From contig NZ_CP009517.1 of assembly GCF_000970305.1 (NCBI RefSeq), positions 1,860,001-1,924,000 on the forward strand: a DNA stretch of 64,000 nt, given 5' to 3'. Below are positions 55,782 through 64,000 of the stretch, in pieces. The notes beneath the pieces were generated by a model. That model saw only the letters and a program-made list of their open reading frames with translations. It ran no database searches and had not been told where the DNA came from. How positions within the stretch are numbered: the first letter of the stretch is position 1; every line of letters starts with the position of its first letter. Both the position numbers and the translations under genes were made by a program. The DNA comes from Methanosarcina barkeri 3 (lineage in GTDB: Archaea > Halobacteriota > Methanosarcinia > Methanosarcinales > Methanosarcinaceae).

Positions 55782-57050
55782 ATGGCAGCTGATAAACCGC
55801 ACATGAATTTAGCAGTGATTGGTCACATTGACCACGGAAAATCAACATTCGTAGGACGCTTAATGTTCGATGCAGGAGCTGTAGCTCCACATATCATCGA
55901 GAAGTTTAGAGAAGAAGCAAAGCAGAAGGGTAAGGAATCTTTCGCCTTCGCATGGGTTATGGACTCTCTTAAGGAAGAGCGTGAAAGAGGTATTACAATT
56001 GACATCGCTCACAAGAGATTCGACACAGACAAATTCTACTTCACAGTCGTAGACTGCCCAGGCCACCGTGACTTCGTAAAGAACATGATCACAGGTGCTT
56101 CCCAGGCTGACGCTGCTGTCCTTGTTGTCGCAGCTCCTGATGGTGTCATGGCCCAGACTAAGGAACACATTTTCCTTTCCAGAACCCTCGGCATTAACCA
56201 GCTGATTGTCGCAATCAACAAGATGGATGCAGTCGAATACAGCGAAGCCAGGTATAAGGAAGTCGTCGAGCAGGTCTCCGGTATCCTTAAGATGATCGGG
56301 TTCAAGCCAAGCGAAATCCCCTTCATCCCGACCTCTGCATTCTACGGTGACAACATTATAAAGAACAGTGAAAATACTCCCTGGTACAAGGGCCCATCCA
56401 TTATGGACTCTCTCAATAACCTCAAAGAACCGGAAAAACCATCTAATCTCCCTCTCAGGATCCCTGTCGAAGATGCATACACAATTTCCGGTATCGGAAC
56501 CGTACCTGTAGGCAGAGTTGAAACAGGTGTTATGAAGAAGGGTGACAAGGTCGTCTTCATGCCAGGCGGAGCAACCGGTGAAGTAAAATCCATTGAGATG
56601 CACCACGAAGAAATTCCACAGGCACTTCCAGGAGACAACATTGGCTGGAACATCCGTGGTATCGGCAAGGCCGATGTCCGCAGAGGAGACGTTTGTGGTC
56701 ATGTTGACAACCCACCAAAAGTAGCTGACGAGTTTGTAGGACAGATTGTTGTTCTGCAGCACCCCTCCGCAATCACTGCCGGATACACCCCTGTTTTCCA
56801 CGCCCACACCTCCCAGATTGCATGCCAGCTGATCGAGCTTAACAAGAAGCTGGACCCGAAGACTGGACAGGTAAAGGAAGAGAACCCAACCTTCCTTAAG
56901 GCAGGAGATGCAGCAATCGTTACCATCAAGCCAACAAAGCCAATGGTTATCGAGCCAGTAAAAGAAATTCCACAGCTCGGCAGGTTTGCTATCCGTGATA
57001 TGGGTATGACAATTGCCGCAGGCATGTGCATGAGTGTTAAGCAGAAATAA
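55782..57050 (+). CDS. tuf: translation elongation factor 1-alpha
   Basis: 422 residues, archaeal EF-1alpha, which delivers aminoacyl-tRNA to the ribosome. G1 [15 protein letters not shown]3 [27 protein letters not shown]4 NKMD and the domain 2-3 sequence up to [15 protein letters not shown] are all intact. Codon use is strongly biased, as expected for a highly expressed gene, which is why long antisense ORFs appear over it. Confidence 0.98.
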   Translation: MAADKPHMNLAVIGHIDHGKSTFVGRLMFDAGAVAPHIIEKFREEAKQKGKESFAFAWVMDSLKEERERGITIDIAHKRFDTDKFYFTVVDCPGHRDFVKNMITGASQADAAVLVVAAPDGVMAQTKEHIFLSRTLGINQLIVAINKMDAVEYSEARYKEVVEQVSGILKMIGFKPSEIPFIPTSAFYGDNIIKNSENTPWYKGPSIMDSLNNLKEPEKPSNLPLRIPVEDAYTISGIGTVPVGRVETGVMKKGDKVVFMPGGATGEVKSIEMHHEEIPQALPGDNIGWNIRGIGKADVRRGDVCGHVDNPPKVADEFVGQIVVLQHPSAITAGYTPVFHAHTSQIACQLIELNKKLDPKTGQVKEENPTFLKAGDAAIVTIKPTKPMVIEPVKEIPQLGRFAIRDMGMTIAAGMCMSVKQK

Positions 57051-57395
<345 letters not shown>

Positions 57396-57908
57396 TCGAG
57401 AAATAGAGACAGGCTACAGAAACTTTCTGTACCCGGTCTTGCAAACTTCTTTTCCATTTCTTTACTTTAGAATAGACTATTTTCCTCAGTATAAATTTAT
57501 GAGGAATCTGCCGGCGGCCGTCAATTTAGACGCTCTTTCCGCCAGCGTTTCTGCAACTTTTGTCTTCTTGTAAATCTGATCTTGCTTAGATATGGGTTTG
57601 CAGATATGAGTATCCCACTTTCTGCAGGTGCGGCAAGATCTGACTTTGATTAATGATTTTTTCATCGGAACACGAGATCCTTTAGTTTCGCTCAGGAGAA
57701 CAAAAAGAGAATAGATTACAACAAACTCTGACCTGATAACCTTATTAACTGTATAAACTATTCATGAAGAGCCTCCAGACAAGCTGGTAGGTGTGAAATA
57801 TATATGAGTTTATAAAGCCCTTTTTGGGGATGAGTTTTCTACCTGTAAAGCCTTACGTAGTGTTGAGCTTTTCTTGTAAACCTCAATAAAGAGAGAGTTC
57901 CATCTAAC
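57396..57908. other. convergent intergenic region
   Basis: 513 bp between rps10 and the convergent SIR2-NACHT gene. T-rich DNA around 57448-57470 probably ends the ribosomal transcript. No gene or clear repeat was found. Confidence 0.5.
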
Positions 57909-60900
57909 TCACATAGTTATATTTAATTCTCGAAACTTAGCTTTTACATAATTGATGTCTTTGCTTCTTGCCTCATAAAACTTAAGTTCTAAGTTTTCTA
58001 GGTAAGAGTACAGAAATTTAATATCCTTGATATTTGACGAATTCTCAATGATAAAATCCTCAATGCATTCTTTAATTTCGGAGAAATTTCGTTCAGAGTC
58101 CATTGCTATTCTTGATAAAGCTTCCAAAACGTCATTATGCAAGCTGTGAAAACTGTCTTGGGAAATGTCTTCTTGATAACTCATTTTCAGTAACCTTAAT
58201 AAATCTGGAACAAAAATAAAATCGTGAATGGATCGTAGAGGAGATTCACCAATAAACCAAGGATATTTTTCATTTTCTTTTATCCATTCAATTAAAAATT
58301 GAAGTCCCTTTATATTTTGAGATTTCATTAAGTAAGCAGAGGACTGTAATTTATCATTTTCGTTTCCGTTGTTATAAGTGTTTAAAAGAAAAGCTTCACA
58401 ATCCTTATTATTATCAATAAGTATTTTAAGAATTTCCCATTTAAAGTCATCACTTATTTTTGTTAATATAACTTCTAATTCATATAGGTCTTCTGACATT
58501 TCAGCAGTAATGTCCAATGCTAGTTTTCGTGCACTATAAGCTCGATTTACATCAGTTATAATGTCAGGAGTAAATTGTAATATTTGTTTCATTCTGTAGC
58601 TTTTGCAGTAAATAACGTGATTTTCCAAAACGAAGTCATATTCGATTCCTTCCTTCAAATTTTCTAAAATTCTTGTTTTCATTTCTTTGGGAGATAACCG
58701 CCTTTCCAGATATTCTATTCCAACAAATTCGGTCCCTAAATCAAAACTATCAAAAGAAATCATGTCTAATAGAACATTTACTGGATAGGAAATATCAAAT
58801 TTTCTTAAAAAATACCACAGAAGTATGGCTGTTCGATCAGTGGTTATCCTTTTATCCGTTTTAGAAATTGCTTTTTTAAAATCAACATTATGAACGTGTG
58901 AAAGGCACCATTCAGATACATATTGTTTTTGTTCCGGCGTAAAACTAATGCTCTCATCTCTTATCGACATCTCGTAAACTTTTCCTATGACAAAATAGTC
59001 CCACTTCAAACCATTAATATTTTCAATAGCTTCTTCAAGAGTAATTGTTTTATCACCAGCAATTTTGTATAATAAACGAATTATTAACTCAGAAATATTA
59101 TCTTCAAAATTTTCTAATTTAATGTGAGAGAGCTCGGAGCGTGTAAGTTTTTCTTTCTTGCTTATTTTGAAGATCCTAGAAATTTCTCCAAGGAATAGAT
59201 CTTTATTAAAAATCAACTCAATGTCTCTTTGAACTCCTTGAATCCTCATTTTTTCATAATCTTTTTTGGGAGGTAAAGCAAATCTTTCTCCAAACTTTTC
59301 GACAATAAGTCTGTTAAATTGAGGACACAACTGCTTATTTTCAAACGCAAGTGAGTTTTGTAGACTCCATATTTCGGAATCTGTAATTCTCCTGTCCTCA
59401 TATTCATTAACATAAAATTCAATACAGTTCATATCAGCTAAAGCTCCGAGGATTAAAAATGCATCTTTCTCAACATTCCTTTCCAAATAAATATTTTGAA
59501 AAACCTGGAGTCTTAAATCGGCATTGTCAAAAAAACATAGAAAATTTTGAGCCTGCCTTTCATGCCCTATTAATAATGCTTTGAATAACTCCAAACAAGG
59601 TTCTAAAATTGAAGGATCTTTCTTGTAAGCTTGAACAGCATTGTCCAAAAAACCAATTTCCCGGTTAAAATAAATATTTTCTAAATTTTCAGGTTTTTTC
59701 CTAAAAAATTCTACAATTTTTTTAATTGATTCAGGAGAATTAGCTTTATTAAAACCTTCTTTTAAGTATGTAAGTTCTGAAGAAGAAAAAACCTTTCGGG
59801 AATATGCACAATCAACTCCTTCTAGAAAAATATCTACGTAATCATTAAGAAAATCACTATTACATAAAAGACGATACAATCCTGACCTGATGTTATCATC
59901 TTTTGATCTTCTCAGTGAAGGCACAATTTGATCAACGATCCCTTTTGAATCGAATTTGTGGACCGACAAACACTCAAGGGCATAATTTTGCACAATTCCT
60001 TCATAACTTGTTTCCAAAGCGCGCTTTATTAAAATATCTTTTACCTTATCTTTATACTCTGTCGGTATATCTTTTATTTTGCACAATAATTCGATTGCCG
60101 TTCCTATAGTAGTAAAATGTGCACCGCTTTCGATCTTTTTCAGCAAGTAGTGGACTATCTCATCAGATTGTCCGAATCTCGCAAGTTCATCAATCCGGAA
60201 CTTACCCCATGGTATCCATATTTCTTTTTCTTCATAGCTTTCGAATATTTCCTTGAATATTTGAATCCTCTCTTTTTTACTGATTGTATTATACTCAAAC
60301 TTAACAAAAAGTTCAGGTTGCACGGATAAAATCCATTTTTTTAGATCATCAGCACTATAGAGGGCAACTAGAAAAGAAAGGGTATTTAACCAAGAAAGAG
60401 AAATTTTTTCATGTTCATTTCCAGAAGATACAAGTCCCTTAATCACTTCAATGGGATAGTTTGAAAGTTTTTTAGCTGCTAGATACTCCTGGAAATTATT
60501 ATGCTCAAATTGCCAAGTTACATTATCTACTTCTTGCTTAACCCATGTCGTGCAGTATTTCAATAATTCTCTTGAAGATGGTTTTGGTAATATATCTTCT
60601 AATTCTTTATTACCAATGTAGTTTCTTCCTAGACATTCCATTGCTAAGGCAATGTGTTCTAGGATTTTCATTACATTTTCCTTCTCATTCTTCAGTTCTT
60701 TTGTTGTGCGATAGTGCTTAATGTCAAGTTTAATTCTTAATTCTAATAAATTTTTGAATATTTCGGCTTTACTTTTTGGCAAGTCATTGTTTTTTGTAAA
60801 CAATTCAATTAAGTATTTTAAATAAAAAGGAGATTTCAGTAAAGGATAAAGATCTTTCTCGTAGATCGAATCAAAAAAATATGTTGATTTAAAATCCAGC

Positions 60901-62519
60901 TTATCTTTGGCATATTTCTTAATCTCTTTATTTTCAAGGTTAAGAAGTATATAAGAAGTAAACCCATTCAACAGACCTTCATCTTCTTCAGTTTCTATTT
61001 TGTAAAAATTAGTTCTGCAAGAGACTACAATGTGCACATTTGGATATTCTCTCACAAAAAATTCTATTTCACGAATTGCATCATTGATATTTTTACTTTC
61101 AATTTCATCAAATCCATCAAGCAAAACAAGTAGCTCTTTTTCTGGTATTTGCTCCCAATTTTTAGGGAAATACTCTTTAATTCTCCTGTTTGTGTATAGG
61201 TTGAGAGGAATAAAAATAGGACAGTAAGAACGAAGCCTCGAACAATGATAAGCAAGTTGCTTTAGCTCAGTTGTTTTCCCTACTCCCGCATCACAAAGAA
61301 GTACAACGTGTTTGTTTTCATTAATTGCTTGGTACATATTTTCATAATTGTTTGTGCTTGAAAACAAAGCAATGCTGGGACTGAAGTTTTTCGCTTTGCA
61401 CACATTTCTATCTAAATAATCAGAGACAACAGAACGGTTTTCTAAAGACTTGTAAAGTTCTATTATTCTATGCTCCATATTCATAGAAGAGAAGGTAAAG
61501 GTTTCAGAGGGATCAGACTCTATATATGATTTATGAGTCACTATATTTTCAAGGTCAGAAACTTCAAGTCTCGAGGCATTAACTCTGCTTTCACTGAAAG
61601 AAATTGAACCATTACTTTCTTCTTCATATTTCGCATACATCAATAGTTTTCTAAAAAATGCGTCAAAATGTCCATCTTCTCCAACTATTATTTCTCCTTT
61701 ACCACGAACTGATAAAATTTTCGAACCTTCACTTTCTGCCGGAGGAGTTGTCGGATTTACAAAATAAATTTCATCTCCTTCCTTTTCAAAAAGCGTGCAT
61801 ACATCTCGATCTTGCATGCTGTGTCCTACAATTATGAGACTCTGATTGATAAATCTAGAAATATCCGAATTGATTTTACTTTCAAAAGCAAAGATTTCGT
61901 TCTGAGTAAAAGCATAGCTTTTTGGAGATTCTAAACTACCATGAAGTTTAATTATTTTCAAAGGAATAAACGGAGAATTAAGCTGTTCGACTATTACTTC
62001 GGGTCGATCTTTATTATTTATAATTACAACAAAATTTTCTGACTGGCACAATCCTGCATTAATTAAAGCTCTTTCTAGTAAGTTGTCTAAGTTTGTCGAA
62101 AAGACCATTTTAATGAAGCCATTTCTTATTAGTTGGACTAAATGACCATATCCTTCAGAAGGATTTTTGTTTTCCAATAAATGTTTTTTAAGAATTAAAT
62201 ATCGATCACTGTCTCCTAATTTTTTCCAAGTTTCAAAAAAATAAGTACGTTTTTCTTGGTTAATTTTTTCATTTAGATATTCTGCAAATTCTTTATTTTC
62301 TTGATCAGCTTCTTTAATTTTATCTTCCCAATAATCAAGATCTGACTTAGTAGCATGAGATTTCAATACATCATCAACAATTTTCATCAAATTTGAGCAT
62401 CCAGAATTTATGGATGCTCCAGCTCCGAGGAACAAAATATATGGGTCAGCGCCTGCTTTTTTTCTTGAAACCATGTGATTGGCTAAAGCTCTTATATGAT
62501 CAGACATATGGCGTATCAT
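57909..62519 (-). CDS. SIR2-NACHT STAND protein, probable anti-phage defence
   Basis: 1536 residues. N-terminal SIR2-like domain (about 25-290): FLGAGASINSG nucleotide loop, STNLDNLLE (Asn near 142), KLHGS (His near 193) and LIVGHSMQDRDV. NACHT NTPase next: Walker A LCDAGVGKTTELKQ near 408, Walker B LLVLLDGFDEIES near 466, and VVSCRTNFY sensor 1. The remaining ~800 residues are helical repeats, presumably the sensor. This order matches SIR2-STAND (Avs-like) defence proteins, where target recognition triggers NAD+ destruction. The gene is far more AT-rich than the neighbouring ribosomal genes, a sign of transfer. Start: MIRHM at 62519, or MSDHIRAL at 62507 with GGAAG better placed. Confidence 0.88.
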   Translation of the reverse strand: MIRHMSDHIRALANHMVSRKKAGADPYILFLGAGASINSGCSNLMKIVDDVLKSHATKSDLDYWEDKIKEADQENKEFAEYLNEKINQEKRTYFFETWKKLGDSDRYLILKKHLLENKNPSEGYGHLVQLIRNGFIKMVFSTNLDNLLERALINAGLCQSENFVVIINNKDRPEVIVEQLNSPFIPLKIIKLHGSLESPKSYAFTQNEIFAFESKINSDISRFINQSLIIVGHSMQDRDVCTLFEKEGDEIYFVNPTTPPAESEGSKILSVRGKGEIIVGEDGHFDAFFRKLLMYAKYEEESNGSISFSESRVNASRLEVSDLENIVTHKSYIESDPSETFTFSSMNMEHRIIELYKSLENRSVVSDYLDRNVCKAKNFSPSIALFSSTNNYENMYQAINENKHVVLLCDAGVGKTTELKQLAYHCSRLRSYCPIFIPLNLYTNRRIKEYFPKNWEQIPEKELLVLLDGFDEIESKNINDAIREIEFFVREYPNVHIVVSCRTNFYKIETEEDEGLLNGFTSYILLNLENKEIKKYAKDKLDFKSTYFFDSIYEKDLYPLLKSPFYLKYLIELFTKNNDLPKSKAEIFKNLLELRIKLDIKHYRTTKELKNEKENVMKILEHIALAMECLGRNYIGNKELEDILPKPSSRELLKYCTTWVKQEVDNVTWQFEHNNFQEYLAAKKLSNYPIEVIKGLVSSGNEHEKISLSWLNTLSFLVALYSADDLKKWILSVQPELFVKFEYNTISKKERIQIFKEIFESYEEKEIWIPWGKFRIDELARFGQSDEIVHYLLKKIESGAHFTTIGTAIELLCKIKDIPTEYKDKVKDILIKRALETSYEGIVQNYALECLSVHKFDSKGIVDQIVPSLRRSKDDNIRSGLYRLLCNSDFLNDYVDIFLEGVDCAYSRKVFSSSELTYLKEGFNKANSPESIKKIVEFFRKKPENLENIYFNREIGFLDNAVQAYKKDPSILEPCLELFKALLIGHERQAQNFLCFFDNADLRLQVFQNIYLERNVEKDAFLILGALADMNCIEFYVNEYEDRRITDSEIWSLQNSLAFENKQLCPQFNRLIVEKFGERFALPPKKDYEKMRIQGVQRDIELIFNKDLFLGEISRIFKISKKEKLTRSELSHIKLENFEDNISELIIRLLYKIAGDKTITLEEAIENINGLKWDYFVIGKVYEMSIRDESISFTPEQKQYVSEWCLSHVHNVDFKKAISKTDKRITTDRTAILLWYFLRKFDISYPVNVLLDMISFDSFDLGTEFVGIEYLERRLSPKEMKTRILENLKEGIEYDFVLENHVIYCKSYRMKQILQFTPDIITDVNRAYSARKLALDITAEMSEDLYELEVILTKISDDFKWEILKILIDNNKDCEAFLLNTYNNGNENDKLQSSAYLMKSQNIKGLQFLIEWIKENEKYPWFIGESPLRSIHDFIFVPDLLRLLKMSYQEDISQDSFHSLHNDVLEALSRIAMDSERNFSEIKECIEDFIIENSSNIKDIKFLYSYLENLELKFYEARSKDINYVKAKFRELNITM

Positions 62520-62989
62520 CTTCCGTGCTTAGAATTCCAAAATCAAATGAGAGATACTAATTCAAAAATTTTGTCATTTTTCACATTTCTAATAACAAAT
62601 TTCTCATAATATTAACATAAAAACTGTTCTGAGTAAAAAAGTATTTATTTCAGTCGAATGCTCCGCTAGCTTGCAGGCTGTCCGACAATTACCTTCAGTA
62701 ATAAAAGAATTCCTTTTTTAATTTAAAGGTCTGATTTGCTTCTTTTTAGCACTTTTTATTACTACCAATAATTGTCTGACAGCCTGCTTGCTGCTAGAAT
62801 GGAAAATTTTACGGCAACTATTGAAGATAATATAATTTCTCAATTTCGTTTCCAGTTATTAACCTCTGCTTAAACTAAATTACTTAAGGTTATTATTTCC
62901 TTTAACGGAATTTGGAACGGTGGTGCAAACATACCCGTTGCTTGCAGCAGGCTACGCCAGCGCAACTTTGATTATTGTGGTTGTAATTT
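62520..62989. other. intergenic region with a palindromic element
   Basis: 470 bp between the defence gene (its promoter lies here on the minus strand) and the MFS gene end. Contains the MITE-like palindrome at 62665-62797; nothing else recognised. Confidence 0.5.
62665..62797. mobile_element. MITE-like palindromic element
   Basis: GCAGGCTGTCCGACAATT (62673-62690) and AATTGTCTGACAGCCTGC (62770-62787) are inverted with one mismatch. A second inverted pair, AGTAATAAAA (about 62697) and TTTTATTACT (about 62754), lies inside, and CTAG flanks both ends. No coding capacity. It resembles a small non-autonomous transposable element. Confidence 0.6.
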
Positions 62990-64000
62990 TTAATTTTCCG
63001 CTGGATACCGGACAAACACTGCAAGAATGGGACACAACATCGTAGGAATAATCAACAGAAACATTGCGTCCGAAAGCGATCCCATGACATCAGCAGCCCA
63101 TCCGATAATTGCGGCTCCTACTCCCCCAATACCCATACAGAGCCCGAGAATAAGTCCCGATGCAAATGCGACGTTTCCGGGGAGAAGTTCCTGCGTCATC
63201 GTAACTGATGTCACATAGCAGAAACAGGCAAAAAACGAGTACATCATAATCCCAAAGTACATTAGCCAGCCGTCAGCAAGAAAAATAAGGGCAAACAATG
63301 GTACTGCGCATAAAAGACCCAGAACGAGCATCAGTTTACGCCCGTAACGATCCGAGAAATACCCGCCTGCAATCTGGCCCGCAACTCCAAAGAACAGCAT
63401 AATCGTGACAATAAAAGATGTTGTCACCGTATCAAATTCTCTATGTTCTAGAGTTAGAAGTGTTGGCAGATAAGTAATCAGTCCCATGTATGCCCAGGCT
63501 CGAAGAGAGCAGATTACCACAACCAACCCTGCAGGAATCCACCAGAATTTTTTCTTCTCTGCAAGCTGACTTTTAACTGTCCTGACTGGTTTTTCAAAAA
63601 CTTCTTTGTTTAGATATCGGATGTCATTTCGGTAAATCCATGCAGCACCTATAATACCCGGAATCACCATCCATATAATTGATGGAAGACCGGCAAATTC
63701 AATCAAAACTCCTGCAATAAACGGTCCAAGAGAATAGCTAATGCTGCCGCTTGTTGTGAATATTGAGGTGTACATTCCCCTTTTGACAGGAGAGCTTAAT
63801 CGGTAAACAAGATCCATTGCTGAAGGATGGAACAATGCATGGCCGATTGCAGCTCCCATTACCATCATAAGAAGTACCAGATAACTTTTTGTGAAAACCG
63901 TAAGACATATGCCAGTACTACCAATTAAAACGCACAGAGGAACACTTGCACGCCATCCGGTTTTATCGCTGTAGAGACCGACAAACGGTTGGGTTACTGA
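62990..64000 (-). CDS. MFS transporter (5' end beyond the window)
   Basis: The frame is open from its stop to the window edge, so at least 337 C-terminal residues are present and the start lies past 64000. Visible: SVTQPFVGLYSDKTG (the TM2-3 loop of the major facilitator superfamily), about ten helices, and a second-half repeat GYFSDRYGRKLMLVLG. The internal Met at 63868 is not the start. Substrate unknown; the fosmidomycin-resistance or general drug-export groups are possible. Confidence 0.88.
   Translation of the reverse strand, partial: SVTQPFVGLYSDKTGWRASVPLCVLIGSTGICLTVFTKSYLVLLMMVMGAAIGHALFHPSAMDLVYRLSSPVKRGMYTSIFTTSGSISYSLGPFIAGVLIEFAGLPSIIWMVIPGIIGAAWIYRNDIRYLNKEVFEKPVRTVKSQLAEKKKFWWIPAGLVVVICSLRAWAYMGLITYLPTLLTLEHREFDTVTTSFIVTIMLFFGVAGQIAGGYFSDRYGRKLMLVLGLLCAVPLFALIFLADGWLMYFGIMMYSFFACFCYVTSVTMTQELLPGNVAFASGLILGLCMGIGGVGAAIIGWAADVMGSLSDAMFLLIIPTMLCPILAVFVRYPAEN

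Overview
This window comes from a methanogenic archaeon of the genus Methanosarcina. The evidence is a split RNA polymerase (rpoH-B''-B'-A'-A'') followed by L30e, NusA, S12, S7, EF-2, EF-1alpha and S10, many Methanosarcina-type secreted proteins, DUF2117, UPF0280 and DUF460 proteins, and long AT-rich intergenic spaces full of short tandem repeats. All calls were made by reading the sequence; no database search was run, and the species was not determined.

Layout. 0-8 kb: a sodium:solute symporter with a small membrane partner, then three head-to-tail LarA-like nickel-pincer racemase paralogs (minus strand) with a small lipoprotein-like or membrane-anchored protein between the first two. 8-12.3 kb: an MBL-fold hydrolase, a DUF2117 protein, and a fluoride-response operon made of a fluoride riboswitch, crcB/fluC, a DUF190 protein and a family I pyrophosphatase. 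12.5-25.5 kb: a large soluble PocR/PAS histidine kinase, a MarC protein, a type II/IV-pilus-like secretion pair (ATPase plus two-domain membrane platform), a frameshifted NosD-like beta-helix gene, small secreted proteins, and two decayed fragments of a second copy of the secretion pair lying on either side. 25.8-27.4 kb: a 45-residue tyrosine/proline-rich peptide gene with a strong ribosome-binding site, followed by a radical SAM/SPASM enzyme. This looks like an uncharacterised RiPP (modified peptide) locus and is the best candidate here for a new system. 27.4-43 kb: Ca2+/H+ antiporter, secreted seven-bladed propeller protein, MATE exporter, U32 peptidase, DUF460, UPF0280, DJ-1/PfpI and ProC-like proteins. 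43.2-57.4 kb: tRNA-Lys(UUU) and the transcription/translation supercluster. 57.9-62.5 kb: an AT-rich SIR2-NACHT (STAND) gene, very probably an anti-phage defence protein. 63-64 kb: an MFS transporter that runs off the window.

Intergenic DNA carries at least six unrelated minisatellites (12- to 36-bp units), a dispersed hairpin repeat shared by two sites 20 kb apart, and two or three MITE-like palindromes. Several start codons needed correction (larA copy 1, cax, rpoB', rps12, rps7, the propeller gene), and rpoB'' has no ordinary start codon ahead of its conserved N-terminus.
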